Part shown: positions 17,373 to 24,955 of the stretch, in pieces
How the letters are laid out: each line of letters starts with the position of its first letter
Position numbering within the stretch: the first letter of the stretch is position 1
Source of the DNA: Campylobacter gracilis
GTDB lineage: Bacteria; Campylobacterota; Campylobacteria; Campylobacterales; Campylobacteraceae
Length of the DNA: 64,000 bases
Assembly (NCBI RefSeq): GCF_001190745.1
Contig: NZ_CP012196.1
Location: 434,001-498,000 of the forward strand
Direction: 5' to 3'
Notes under the pieces: model-generated
Database searches by the model: none
Seen by the model: the letters and a program-made list of their open reading frames with translations, nothing else
Told to the model about the DNA's origin: nothing
Position numbers and translations under genes: made by a program

Positions 17373-18097
17373 AAAGTATAAAAGGTATTTTTCGCTATCT
17401 TTTTCCGGTAAGAGATGGACGAGAACTGTATTGGATTAAAATTCCAAAAGGGCAAAGCGATCGTTTCGGAAAAGAATTTATATTCGAGCCCGAATCGATT
17501 GCGAAATCGGACGCGCAAAAACTCGGTCTAAAAATAGATCCAAAGCTTTTAAGCGATAAGCGAATTAAATTTCATATACGCGATATGTATTATAAGACAT
17601 ATTATGATATAACATCTTTCGGTATCGATGAGAGCTACGCCGATTCGCGGCAAATAGATCTTGATTTGGAAGACATAAAACAAATTGTAAAATCGGATGC
17701 AGACGATCCTTATTATGTATATGGCTATAGCTTAAACATAGAGCAGATGAGATCTTTTGGATGCCTTGATATGGTTAAGCCCGGTTTTTCATACTTCTTT
17801 GGTTCCTCTGCCGGTCATGAAAGAATAATCAAAGCTCCAAATAGCAGCGATAAAAATATAAAAGGCTGCTATATAAATGTCTTTGATAGCGATACGGAAG
17901 CCTTTTACGTGGCATTATTGGACGTTAAGCTGCCTTTTAGCGAAGTTGCGAAAATAGTCCGCCCGCTGAGCGTAGAGGCAAATATCCACTATTCTTATAG
18001 CCTCTCCGAAGAGCAGATTATAAAATTGGGATTTCCTGAAATTTTAAAAGAAAATGGCGGCAAAATCGACGCTCAAATATCGGTAGAGATAGTATAA
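17369..18097 (+). CDS. Candidate immunity protein of the colicin-E3-like tip
   Basis: 242 residues, soluble, no membrane segment. The ATG overlaps the stop of the E3-like tip, the usual toxin-immunity coupling. It does not resemble the short (84-residue) Im3 immunity protein of colicin E3, so protection would be by a different fold. Seen: two possibly related halves, each with a Tyr-rich stretch followed by a short leucine/isoleucine motif (YYVYGYSLNIEQMRSFGC and HYSYSLSEEQIIKLGFPEIL), which suggests an internal duplication. I do not recognise the family. A cytoplasmic location fits protection against a ribosome-cleaving toxin. Confidence 0.65.
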   Translation: MKSIKGIFRYLFPVRDGRELYWIKIPKGQSDRFGKEFIFEPESIAKSDAQKLGLKIDPKLLSDKRIKFHIRDMYYKTYYDITSFGIDESYADSRQIDLDLEDIKQIVKSDADDPYYVYGYSLNIEQMRSFGCLDMVKPGFSYFFGSSAGHERIIKAPNSSDKNIKGCYINVFDSDTEAFYVALLDVKLPFSEVAKIVRPLSVEANIHYSYSLSEEQIIKLGFPEILKENGGKIDAQISVEIV

Positions 18098-18174
18098 TCT
18101 GATAATTTAAAATTTAGTCGTTAAATAGATGAATTATGTGAGCTCTGCGGGTTGTAAATTTATGAGGAGTATAG

Positions 18175-18588
18175 ATGGCTACTATGTATGTTGGTTTTTG
18201 GTTATCTTCGGATAAATATAACTTTGATTTTTCGGACTTGATCCTAGACGAGAAGACCAATGAATATAAAATTAGTTATATAAAAAAATATAAAATTGGT
18301 GACATAAATAAAAGACGTGGCGAAGTCATAAATAGATGTAACTGGTCGTGTTGTACTGCCAAGAAAGAGTGTGTATTTACAAGCGATGCTTTAAAAGATT
18401 TGTATGAAATTTTAAAAACGAACTTCGGCGATATCAAAAAGAGGATATCGGAATTAAATTTAACCGTTAATATTTATGTAGCGGTAGATACGACGGAAAA
18501 GGACGATATATATTCCATCGACTTTAGTAAAGAAATGATAAAAATGTGTGCCGAACTAAATGCCGATGTATGCGTAGATGGGATATAA
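18175..18588 (+). CDS. Candidate immunity protein (possibly DUF4279-like), copy 2
   Basis: 137 residues, nearly identical to the protein at 13162-13557 but with eight extra residues in the segment LDEKTNEYKISYIKKYKIGD. The shared DNA starts upstream of the gene (TTGTAAATTTATGAGGAG) and includes the ribosome site. After both copies comes an ATG-AATAAATTTATAAA signal-peptide start (13620, 18686), so a block of gene plus cap was duplicated. No toxin tip lies directly upstream of this copy (the gene before it is another immunity candidate), so it may be an orphan immunity gene. Confidence 0.65.
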   Translation: MATMYVGFWLSSDKYNFDFSDLILDEKTNEYKISYIKKYKIGDINKRRGEVINRCNWSCCTAKKECVFTSDALKDLYEILKTNFGDIKKRISELNLTVNIYVAVDTTEKDDIYSIDFSKEMIKMCAELNADVCVDGI

Positions 18589-18685
18589 CAAGTAGCAATG
18601 GCATCTATAATATATCGGAAAATAATTCCCATAGAGAAAGATGAAATGGCAAGCGAATTTCTAATACCCCGCTCAAAAGGTAAAA

Positions 18686-18875
18686 ATGAATAAATTTATA
18701 AAGCGGCTTTCTTTCTTTGCCCTTTTTAATCTATACAAAAACAGGAAGATCTGTCGTTTTATATGGAACAAAGGGGGAATATGGCTACAGTCCTATATTT
18801 TTTCTACCAAACATTGCCGACGAAGGTATGGAGGAATTTAAACCAAATATACAAGGAGTAAAAAATGAAAAATAG
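18686..18875 (+). pseudogene. Broken signal-peptide cap and toxin-tip remnant
   Basis: ATG at 18686 encodes MNKFIKRLSFFALF, matching the cap of the orphan tip gene at 13620. One frame over, from 18729 to TAG at 18873, the sequence reads TGRSVVLYGTKGEYGYSPIF followed by FLPNIADEGMEEFKPN, which looks like the C-terminal end of a toxin tip. Its stop overlaps the next immunity-like gene by 11 bases. Read as the decayed end of a tip gene of the same design as 13620-16190, with most of the body deleted. Confidence 0.55.
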
Positions 18876-19179
18876 TTTTCAACAGGTATTTTTAACACTA
18901 GTGACTTTGATCGCCGGGGCTTTGATGTATTGGGCATTGGATTATCGGTTTTCTCAAGATGCCGAAAGGAAAGATCCTTGTTACTATGCATATTTTAAGG
19001 TTTATGATAATAATAAAAGCAGATTCGCTTATTGCATAAATAAAGAACTAAGGAGGGCGGCTTCTCAGATAAAATATTACTTAAAATTTCTGCCCGAGGA
19101 TATTAATTTTACATCAGAAGAAGAACACGTAATAGAAAAAGGCAGAATGTTTTCAAATTCGCTTAATGAATTGAGATAA
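18865..19179 (+). CDS. Small membrane-anchored candidate immunity protein
   Basis: 104 residues. GGAG precedes the ATG. Seen: membrane segment VFLTLVTLIAGALMYWALDY near residues 8-27, then an outside domain with two Cys (DPCYYAYF, YCINKELRRAA) and a charged end. It overlaps the end of the tip remnant, as an immunity gene would. Unrecognised family; same layout (one membrane segment, Cys pair, ~75-residue domain) as the candidates at 12213, 16187 and 21028. Confidence 0.6.
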   Translation: MKNSFQQVFLTLVTLIAGALMYWALDYRFSQDAERKDPCYYAYFKVYDNNKSRFAYCINKELRRAASQIKYYLKFLPEDINFTSEEEHVIEKGRMFSNSLNELR

Positions 19180-19225
19180 TATAGTAAAAGTAGATTTTAT
19201 AGTAGACGGAAATGGCTTACACTAA

Positions 19226-19594
19226 ATGTCAAGAAATTTAAAATGGCTGGCTAGACAGGAAACATCGACTAATGTAGGAGATTTTGCCGGCCTAACAGGC
19301 GCATCATTTGAAGAGATATTCTCAAGAGCGCCAAAAGACTGGAAAGTAATGCTACAAAATGACGGTAATGGAATAAAATTTGTAGAAATCGTAGATGGAA
19401 AAAAGATAGACAGAGTTAGAATACATGCGCCGGAAAATAATCCGGATTTACCAAGCACCGCAAACACTAATAATGGATGGGTTTTAAGAATTCATGCTAG
19501 TAGAAATAAGTATTTTGATGATTCCGGTAAAATATTAGGACGTAATACTAACGAAACCCATATCCCAATAAAAGGAAACCCAAATGCAAATTAA
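19226..19594 (+). CDS. Orphan toxin-like domain preceding a triple immunity array
   Basis: 122 residues with no signal peptide. A TAA stop directly precedes the ATG. Seen: a compact domain with KDWKVMLQNDGNGIKFVEIV, RVRIHAPENN, GWVLRIHASRNKYFDDSGK and an end THIPIKGNPN. The small size, the two RIHA motifs, the short 'HIPI(K)G' tail and the overlap of its end with the next gene match tips of polymorphic toxins. The catalytic type is not recognised; a nuclease using His and Asp/Arg residues is one possibility. It may be a displaced tip or a free-standing effector. Confidence 0.5.
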   Translation: MSRNLKWLARQETSTNVGDFAGLTGASFEEIFSRAPKDWKVMLQNDGNGIKFVEIVDGKKIDRVRIHAPENNPDLPSTANTNNGWVLRIHASRNKYFDDSGKILGRNTNETHIPIKGNPNAN

Positions 19595-19970
19595 CGGAAA
19601 AGAGATATTTGAGAAAGGCGGTCTTATGTTTTATTTAAGCCTAATGGCTTCTTTGGAATACCAGGATAAATATATCGTTCACCCTACAGCTAAATATTAT
19701 GAAAGCCCATCTGAAATGGCAGATATTTTATATACCGAATGCGAAAATGCTTTATTGGAGCGGTTTGAATTTTGTTTCTTACCATACGAGAGGGATGCGC
19801 TAAGAGAACTTTTGGAGCTTATAGATAGATACTTTAAAGATCAAAGCTTGTTAGAAGGTATAGGTGAGTATTTGGTATATCACAATAAATCCTGGATAGA
19901 GGTTAGAGAGCTAGCTTTAAAGACCTTGCATATTTTCGGATATGATTTAGGTGACTTTGACTATGACTAA
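19584..19970 (+). CDS. Candidate immunity protein, tandem copy 1 of 3
   Basis: 128 residues, acidic, soluble. Starts MQINGKEIFEKGGLMF inside the 3' end of the preceding toxin-like gene (11-base overlap). Seen: SLEYQDKY, YFKDQSLLEG, NKSWIEVRELALKTLHIFGY and an acidic DFDYD end. Two close paralogues follow in tandem. Family not recognised. A toxin gene followed by several related immunity genes is a known pattern in polymorphic-toxin loci, where extra copies widen protection. Confidence 0.65.
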   Translation: MQINGKEIFEKGGLMFYLSLMASLEYQDKYIVHPTAKYYESPSEMADILYTECENALLERFEFCFLPYERDALRELLELIDRYFKDQSLLEGIGEYLVYHNKSWIEVRELALKTLHIFGYDLGDFDYD

Positions 19971-20005
19971 GTCCGAGAAACCATATACAATAAAAGGAAA
20001 TTTAA

Positions 20006-20395
20006 ATGCAAATTAACGGAAAAGAGATATTTGAGAAAGGCGGTCTTATGTTTAATTTAAGCCGAATGGCTTCTTTGGAATATCAGGATAAGTATCTAGT
20101 ACATGCCACGGCTAAATATTATGAAGATCCATCGGAAATGGCGGAACTACTATGCGATGAATGCTGGCGTGCCCTTGACGAAAAATTTAGATTCTGTTTT
20201 TTGCCCTATGAAAGAGAGATCTTAAAAGAGCTTGCAGAACTTATTTATAAATACTTTAAAGATCAAAGCTTGTTAGAGGGAGATACTTATGACTATCTAG
20301 TCTATCAGAACAAATCCTGGGTAGAGGTCAGAGAATTAGCTTTAAAAACTTTACATATTTTCGGATATGATTTGGAAGACTTTGATCTGTATTAA
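20006..20395 (+). CDS. Candidate immunity protein, tandem copy 2 of 3
   Basis: 129 residues, clearly paralogous along its whole length to the genes on either side (same MQINGKEIFEKGGLMF start and NKSWVEVRELALKTLHIFGY segment). It differs mainly in the middle, around residues 35-75 (EDPSEMAELLCDECWRAL), where specificity could lie. AAAAGGAAATTTAA precedes the ATG. The spacer to copy 1 is 35 bases. Confidence 0.65.
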   Translation: MQINGKEIFEKGGLMFNLSRMASLEYQDKYLVHATAKYYEDPSEMAELLCDECWRALDEKFRFCFLPYEREILKELAELIYKYFKDQSLLEGDTYDYLVYQNKSWVEVRELALKTLHIFGYDLEDFDLY

Positions 20396-20432
20396 GCTCA
20401 CGGAGCAGCACTTAAATAAAAAGGAAACCCAA

Positions 20433-20819
20433 ATGCAAATTAACGGAAAAGAGATATTTAAGAAAGGTACTCTTATGTGCCGCCTAAGCAGAATGGCGTC
20501 TTCGGAATATCAGGACAAGTATATCGTCCATCCCACAATCAATAAATATGAAGATCCATCGGAAATGGTAGAATTTTTATATACCGAATGCAAAAATGCC
20601 TTATTGGAGCAATTTGAATTTTGTTTCTTACCATACGAGAGAGATGCGCTAAGAGAGCTTATGGAGCTTATAGATAGATACTTTAAAGATCAAAGCCTGC
20701 TAGAAGGCGTATGTGAATATTTGATCTATCATAATAAATCATGGGTAGAAGTCAGAGAGTTAGCCTTAAAGACTTTGTATACCTTCGGATATGATTTGGA
20801 AGACTTCGACTATGATTAA
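20433..20819 (+). CDS. Candidate immunity protein, tandem copy 3 of 3
   Basis: 128 residues. The ATG at 20433 is chosen because AAAAAGGAAACCCAA precedes it, as in the other two copies, and the shared MQINGKEIF start begins there; an upstream in-frame codon at 20367 lies inside copy 2. It resembles copy 1 most in its second half (FEFCFLPYERDALREL) and differs at the start (KKGTLMCRLSRMASSEY). Three copies at about 425-base spacing form a tandem array. Confidence 0.65.
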   Translation: MQINGKEIFKKGTLMCRLSRMASSEYQDKYIVHPTINKYEDPSEMVEFLYTECKNALLEQFEFCFLPYERDALRELMELIDRYFKDQSLLEGVCEYLIYHNKSWVEVRELALKTLYTFGYDLEDFDYD

Positions 20820-20840
20820 ACCCGGATTAGACCAGGCAGA

Positions 20841-21026
20841 ATGAAATTTATCCTATATATCTTTAATCTGCTGCTATGCCTAAGCGCCTGGGCTTATATA
20901 GATATTAATGGTATAAGTGATAGCAAATCAAGCTCCATAGGGGCAGGTATAGGCATAAGCGGCAGTAAAACACAAAAACCAAGGGTTTTTATCCGTAAAA
21001 TTCAAAAATTCCTAACAAGGCAATAA
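20841..21026 (+). pseudogene. Signal-peptide cap with a small TpsA stalk fragment
   Basis: 61 codons: a hydrophobic start (FILYIFNLLLCLSAWAYIDI) joined to DSKSSSIGAGIGISGSKT, a piece of the TpsA stalk (20919-20972 matches about 10312-10365 with one noticed difference), and then an unrelated basic end. It is the same construction as 13620-16190, a cap plus stalk, reduced to ~18 stalk residues. Most likely a deletion scar. Confidence 0.6.
20919..20972 (+). repeat. Fragment of the tpsA stalk
   Basis: About 54 bases nearly identical to 10312-10365 and to 14226-14279. Third occurrence of this stalk segment in the island. Confidence 0.85.
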
Positions 21027-21027
21027 G

Positions 21028-21429
21028 ATGAAATTTTTAAAACGATACAAAAATATTATTCTACTGCCGTTTATGCTAATTATTTCGTTTTTTGTTTTTC
21101 GTATGATTTATACGGAAATAATTAGCGAGTGCGCCCCAATAAGGCTTTTTTCAAAAAATTCTCTAAGCAACAGCGGTTATGTTGAGTTAAAAGCAAAATG
21201 TATAAGAAAAGCTTTGGAAAATAACGATAATTACCTTATTATGCAGTATTTTAAAAGAGAAACGAGCGAGTGTCTTAAAATTATTGATGAACCGTCAAAA
21301 ATCCCACATAATTTGATTAGAGTTAATAGTTTTGAAGAGTGGAAAAAATTAAGACTTACAGATACCGACAATATAATTTGTCCTATCGGTAATGATAAAA
21401 AGAGCGATATTGGCAATGAAAGCAAATAA
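21028..21429 (+). CDS. Membrane-anchored candidate immunity protein (end of island)
   Basis: 133 residues. Seen: positive start MKFLKRYKN, membrane segment IILLPFMLIISFFVFRMIY, then an outside domain with Cys residues (SECAPIR, AKCIRKAL, SECLKII) and a charged end. The layout resembles the protein at 16187 (membrane segment, then Cys, RKAL/RLKL, SxCL). It follows a cap-plus-stalk scar by one base, suggesting that its toxin partner was deleted. Base composition changes to G+C-richer trp genes just downstream, so this is the last gene of the island. Confidence 0.6.
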   Translation: MKFLKRYKNIILLPFMLIISFFVFRMIYTEIISECAPIRLFSKNSLSNSGYVELKAKCIRKALENNDNYLIMQYFKRETSECLKIIDEPSKIPHNLIRVNSFEEWKKLRLTDTDNIICPIGNDKKSDIGNESK

Positions 21430-21616
21430 ATTTACAAATTATTCAAATTCATGAAGTTGGGCTGCTCATCAAGCAAGACATTAGCCGCAATTTGAAGTGT
21501 AAATTTCAAAATTTACTATTTTGTGCCGCGCGTTTTTTGCGGCTGCATATCCGATAAATTTAGAAGAGCGTCGCAAAAGGCGCCGTCAAAAAAGCGAAAT
21601 TTAACGCGAAATTTTA

Positions 21617-21622
21617 TATAAT
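21617..21622 (+). promoter_or_regulatory. Likely -10 box of trpBA
   Basis: TATAAT 27 bases before the trpB ATG, in an otherwise gene-free 220-base gap. Matches the campylobacter sigma-70 -10 consensus; these promoters often lack a clear -35. Confidence 0.55.
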
Positions 21623-21648
21623 CTCACGATTTAATGCGAGGAGATAGG

Positions 21649-22830
21649 ATGAATAAAAAGGCGTATTTCGGGAGTTTCGGCGGGCAGTTCGTGCCCGAAA
21701 CGGCGATGTTCGCGCTTGAGGAGTTGGAGGATGCGTACAACACCATAGCGCAGACTAGGGAATTTAAAGATGAGCTGGGTTGCTTGCTGCGCGAATACGC
21801 TGGGCGTCCGACGCCGTTATATCACGCCGCGCGCCTTAGCGAGTACTACGGGCATGAAATTTATCTAAAGCGCGAGGATCTTAATCACACGGGCGCTCAT
21901 AAGATCAATAACGCCCTAGCGCAGGCGCTACTAGCAAAAAAAATGGGCAAAAAAAAGGTCATCGCCGAAACCGGCGCAGGCCAGCACGGCGTGGCGACGG
22001 CGACGGCAGCGGCGCTATTCGGGCTTGAGTGCGACGTGTATATGGGCGAGACCGACGCCGCGCGCCAACAGCTCAACGCCTTTAGGATGCAGCTTTTGGG
22101 TGCAAATTTAATCAAAATCGGCACCGGTTTAAAAACGCTCAAAGAGGCGACTACTGCGGCGATTCAGGCGTGGGTGAACGAGATTGAGAGCGTATTTTAC
22201 GTCATCGGCTCGGCGGTCGGGCCGCATCCGTATCCTAAGATGGTTAGGGATTTTCAAAGCGTCATCGGCGCCGAGACCAGATCGCAGCTCGCAAGCAAGG
22301 GGATCAAAGCCGACTACGTCTTAGCTTGCGTGGGCGGCGGAAGCAATGCGATAGGAATTTTTAGCGCGTTCGTGGACGATCCCGCCGTACAACTCATCGG
22401 CGTCGAAGCAGGCGGCTTGGGCGCACAAACCCCTTATCACGCAGCGACCATCACTAACGGGCGCGCGGGCATCATCCACGGCATGAAAACGATCGTGCTG
22501 CAGGATAAATTCGGCATGATCGAGCCTGTTCACAGTATTTCAGCGGGGCTTGATTATCCTGGAGTAGGTCCGGAGCACGCGCATCTGCACGAGATAAGTC
22601 GCGCAAAATACGAAGCGGTAACCGACGATGAGTGCATCACGGCGCTTAAACTGCTCTGCAGGCTCGAAGGCATCATCCCCGCGATCGAAAGCGCGCACGC
22701 GTTAGCGTATTTGCAAAAGCTCTGCCCGCAGCTAAAGGGCAGAAAAACGATCGTCGTAAACGTAAGCGGTAGAGGCGATAAGGATATGGATACCGTGATG
22801 AATTACAAAAAAGGAACGATTTATGGATAA
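21649..22830 (+). CDS. trpB: Tryptophan synthase beta chain
   Basis: 393 residues from the ATG at 21649 (AGGAG upstream; the ATG at 21634 lies in the ribosome site region and is not used). Makes tryptophan from indole and serine with pyridoxal phosphate. Seen: N-terminal [18 protein letters not shown]-lysine motif [16 protein letters not shown], the glycine loop VGGGSNAIG and the C-terminal SGRGDKDM. Full length for the family. It overlaps trpA by 8 bases, so the channelled alpha-beta complex is made from one transcript. The other trp genes (trpE, trpGD, trpF) lie 9 kb away on the opposite strand. Confidence 0.98.
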   Translation: MNKKAYFGSFGGQFVPETAMFALEELEDAYNTIAQTREFKDELGCLLREYAGRPTPLYHAARLSEYYGHEIYLKREDLNHTGAHKINNALAQALLAKKMGKKKVIAETGAGQHGVATATAAALFGLECDVYMGETDAARQQLNAFRMQLLGANLIKIGTGLKTLKEATTAAIQAWVNEIESVFYVIGSAVGPHPYPKMVRDFQSVIGAETRSQLASKGIKADYVLACVGGGSNAIGIFSAFVDDPAVQLIGVEAGGLGAQTPYHAATITNGRAGIIHGMKTIVLQDKFGMIEPVHSISAGLDYPGVGPEHAHLHEISRAKYEAVTDDECITALKLLCRLEGIIPAIESAHALAYLQKLCPQLKGRKTIVVNVSGRGDKDMDTVMNYKKGTIYG

Positions 22831-23569
22831 GATCAAGGCTGCCTTTGCCGGCAAAAAGGCAAACATCGGCTACATCGTGGCTGGCTACCCGAACCCCGCG
22901 CACACGAAGGAGTTTTTGTCAAATTTAGACGAAAGCGCGATCGATCTGCTTGAGATCGGCATCCCGTATTCCGACCCGCTCGCGGACGGCCCCGAAATTT
23001 TTAAAGCGAGCTTTTCCGCGGTGCAAAACGGCGTAAACGCGGAGAAGGTATTTGAAATTTTAAAAGGAGTGCAAACGCGCAAGCCGCTCGTGTTTTTGGT
23101 CTATTACAACGTGATCTTTGCCTACGGCGCGCGCGAGTTTGTATCCAAGGCGGCGCGCTACGGCATCAGCGGGCTAATAATCCCCGATCTGCCGTATGAG
23201 GAGAATGAAGAAATTTTCGCGCTTTGCGAAGAGCTTGGTATCGCGCTCATCCCGCTTATCAGTGTTACGAGCGAGCACCGCGCCGCACGAGTTTTGAGCC
23301 GCGCGCGAGGCTTCATCTACGGCGTGGGCGCTATCGGCGTGACAGGAAGTAAGCAAACTCCAATCTCGCGCCTAAAAAATATGGTCGCAGATCTTAAAAA
23401 GATGAGCGATCTGCCCATGGCGATCGGCTTTGGTATCCGCACTGCCGGCGACGTTCGCGCTACGAAAGAATACGCAGACGGCGCTATCATCGGCACTGCG
23501 ATCGTAAATTTATGCGCGAACTACGGCGGGCGCGAGCTACAAAACAAGATCGCCGAACTTTTTAACTAA
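22823..23569 (+). CDS. trpA: Tryptophan synthase alpha chain
   Basis: 248 residues. Splits indole-3-glycerol phosphate to indole, which passes to TrpB. Seen: [16 protein letters not shown] (catalytic Glu in the EIGIPYSDP motif), the catalytic Asp region [19 protein letters not shown] and [10 protein letters not shown] phosphate-binding loops. Normal size for the family (about 250-270). The ATG overlaps the end of trpB, indicating translational coupling. Confidence 0.97.
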   Translation: MDKIKAAFAGKKANIGYIVAGYPNPAHTKEFLSNLDESAIDLLEIGIPYSDPLADGPEIFKASFSAVQNGVNAEKVFEILKGVQTRKPLVFLVYYNVIFAYGAREFVSKAARYGISGLIIPDLPYEENEEIFALCEELGIALIPLISVTSEHRAARVLSRARGFIYGVGAIGVTGSKQTPISRLKNMVADLKKMSDLPMAIGFGIRTAGDVRATKEYADGAIIGTAIVNLCANYGGRELQNKIAELFN

Positions 23570-23579
23570 CGGAATAAGC

Positions 23580-24716
23580 ATGAAAAAGATATTTTTGATT
23601 TTAATCACAAATTTTTGCCTCGGCGCCAATCTGATGCAATACGATCTTTTCAACCACGACGACAGCGTCGACATCGCCTTAGCGTTTGACTCCGCATACA
23701 AACCTGACATCGTGCGCCGCGTCGACGGGCAGTCGATGAGTCTTATTTTAAAAGGGCTTGGCGGCGATGAGAAATTTAACGAAATGCGCACCAACCAAAA
23801 GGTCTTAAAAAGCTTTACGATAGCGCCTAAGGGCAAGGATATCGAGATAAATTTCCCCACCGGAGCCGATCTATCGGTCGATGCTCTTACTCAAGACGGC
23901 AATCTCAAGCTCATTTTGCGCGTAAAAAACCCCGCTTTCGATCAGAGCAAGATGAGCGTCAAAAGTGAGGCTAATGAGACGACGCAAAGCGGTAGCAGCG
24001 GGGTTTCCGTGATGCCGATAATCGTAGCGTTACTGCTTGCGGCTGCAGCTTTCGTCGGCGTGCGAAAATTTTTATCACACAAGCCGCAAAAAAGTATCGA
24101 CGAGACATGGCGGGTTTTTGAAGACGACGCTAGCATGGAGGATGCCGATGTGGACGAAGCGAGCATAGATGAAATTTTAAACGACTCCTCCTTTAAAAAT
24201 CAGAGCGGATCAAAAAACGCAAATTTTACCAATTATTCTGACGCGCAAGAGTTTGCGAAGAAAGATGAAGTCTCTGCTTTAAATTCCAAAAATTCTAACG
24301 ACTCAAAAAACGTAGATAGCGCAGATTTTTTAAGAGGCGAGAGTGCGGACGATAAATTTTACGATGAAGTTGCGCGTGCCGAGCGTTTGGAAACTATGGA
24401 GGCGGACGAAAACTCTGAGAGCGCTGAGAATATAAGAGCAGCGGATAAAATTTCGCCGCTTAAAGTAAGCCCTGTCGAGAGTGGCACGATGGAATTTCGC
24501 GAGGGGGTAAAAGAAAGATCGGATACAAAAGAGCCCAAGATTTCGGCATTTAAAAGTATTTTAGAAAATGAGCTGCTTAGCTCGGATACTGCAAGACCTA
24601 GCGACGTGCGAGTAGAGCTTGTGCGCGAGATCGACGAAAATAATGCTGCCCTAGTGCTAAGCTTCGCGGGCAAAAAACATCTAGTGGTGTTAAAAAGCTC
24701 CAACGCTATCGATTGA
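23580..24716 (+). CDS. Signal-peptide protein with one membrane anchor and acidic low-complexity tail
   Basis: 378 residues, function unknown. Seen: a signal sequence (IFLILITNFCLGAN), a ~110-residue N-terminal beta-rich domain resembling AMIN-type domains, a membrane segment (VMPIIVALLLAAAAFVGV, about 141-158), then a long acidic D/E/S/N-rich cytoplasmic region and a final ~35-residue conserved-looking end (VELVREIDENNAALVLSFAG). It starts 10 bases after trpA and may be co-transcribed. The low-complexity part (SFKNQSGSKNANFTNYSDAQ) has the same flavour as the insertions in TrpE and TrpF. Confidence 0.7.
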   Translation: MKKIFLILITNFCLGANLMQYDLFNHDDSVDIALAFDSAYKPDIVRRVDGQSMSLILKGLGGDEKFNEMRTNQKVLKSFTIAPKGKDIEINFPTGADLSVDALTQDGNLKLILRVKNPAFDQSKMSVKSEANETTQSGSSGVSVMPIIVALLLAAAAFVGVRKFLSHKPQKSIDETWRVFEDDASMEDADVDEASIDEILNDSSFKNQSGSKNANFTNYSDAQEFAKKDEVSALNSKNSNDSKNVDSADFLRGESADDKFYDEVARAERLETMEADENSESAENIRAADKISPLKVSPVESGTMEFREGVKERSDTKEPKISAFKSILENELLSSDTARPSDVRVELVREIDENNAALVLSFAGKKHLVVLKSSNAID

Positions 24717-24830
24717 TGAGGCGTGGAATTTCGTAACTTGCGGGCTTTGCGACCCATAAAATTTTTGCAGTTTGTTAAATTTTCAAAATTATGGAATTTT
24801 ATAGCGCTAGAAATTTATGCCACATTTAAG

Positions 24831-24857
24831 CCTCATCGCCAAAAGGTCGCGATGAGG
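24831..24857 (+). terminator. Hairpin, likely terminator of the trpBA transcript
   Basis: Perfect 9-bp stem CCTCATCGC/GCGATGAGG with a 9-base loop, flanked by TTAA on both sides so that the stem extends with one bulge. It lies between trpBA with its follower and the convergent receptor gene. No long T run, so it may act in both directions weakly. Confidence 0.5.
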
Positions 24858-24955
24858 TTAAAATTTAAGATGAGGTTTAAATTTGAAAAGAAAGAATGGC
24901 GAAAGCTCGGATAAGTTTTAAAATTTAACCCGCGCCTCGCCCGTATAAGCTTAAT

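Noticed and set aside
19584..20819. CRISPR-like array
   Set aside because: The regular spacing is three tandem protein genes of ~390 bases, not short repeats with spacers.
21430..21640. Direct repeat of the tRNA-Arg 3' end (attachment site) at the far side of the toxin island
   Set aside because: I looked for GTTCGAATCCTGTCGGGGAC near the island end and did not find it, so integrase-type insertion is not supported.
24723..24914. 63-codon frame between the trpA follower and the receptor
   Set aside because: Lys/Phe-rich reading of AAATTT filler, contains a terminator-like hairpin.
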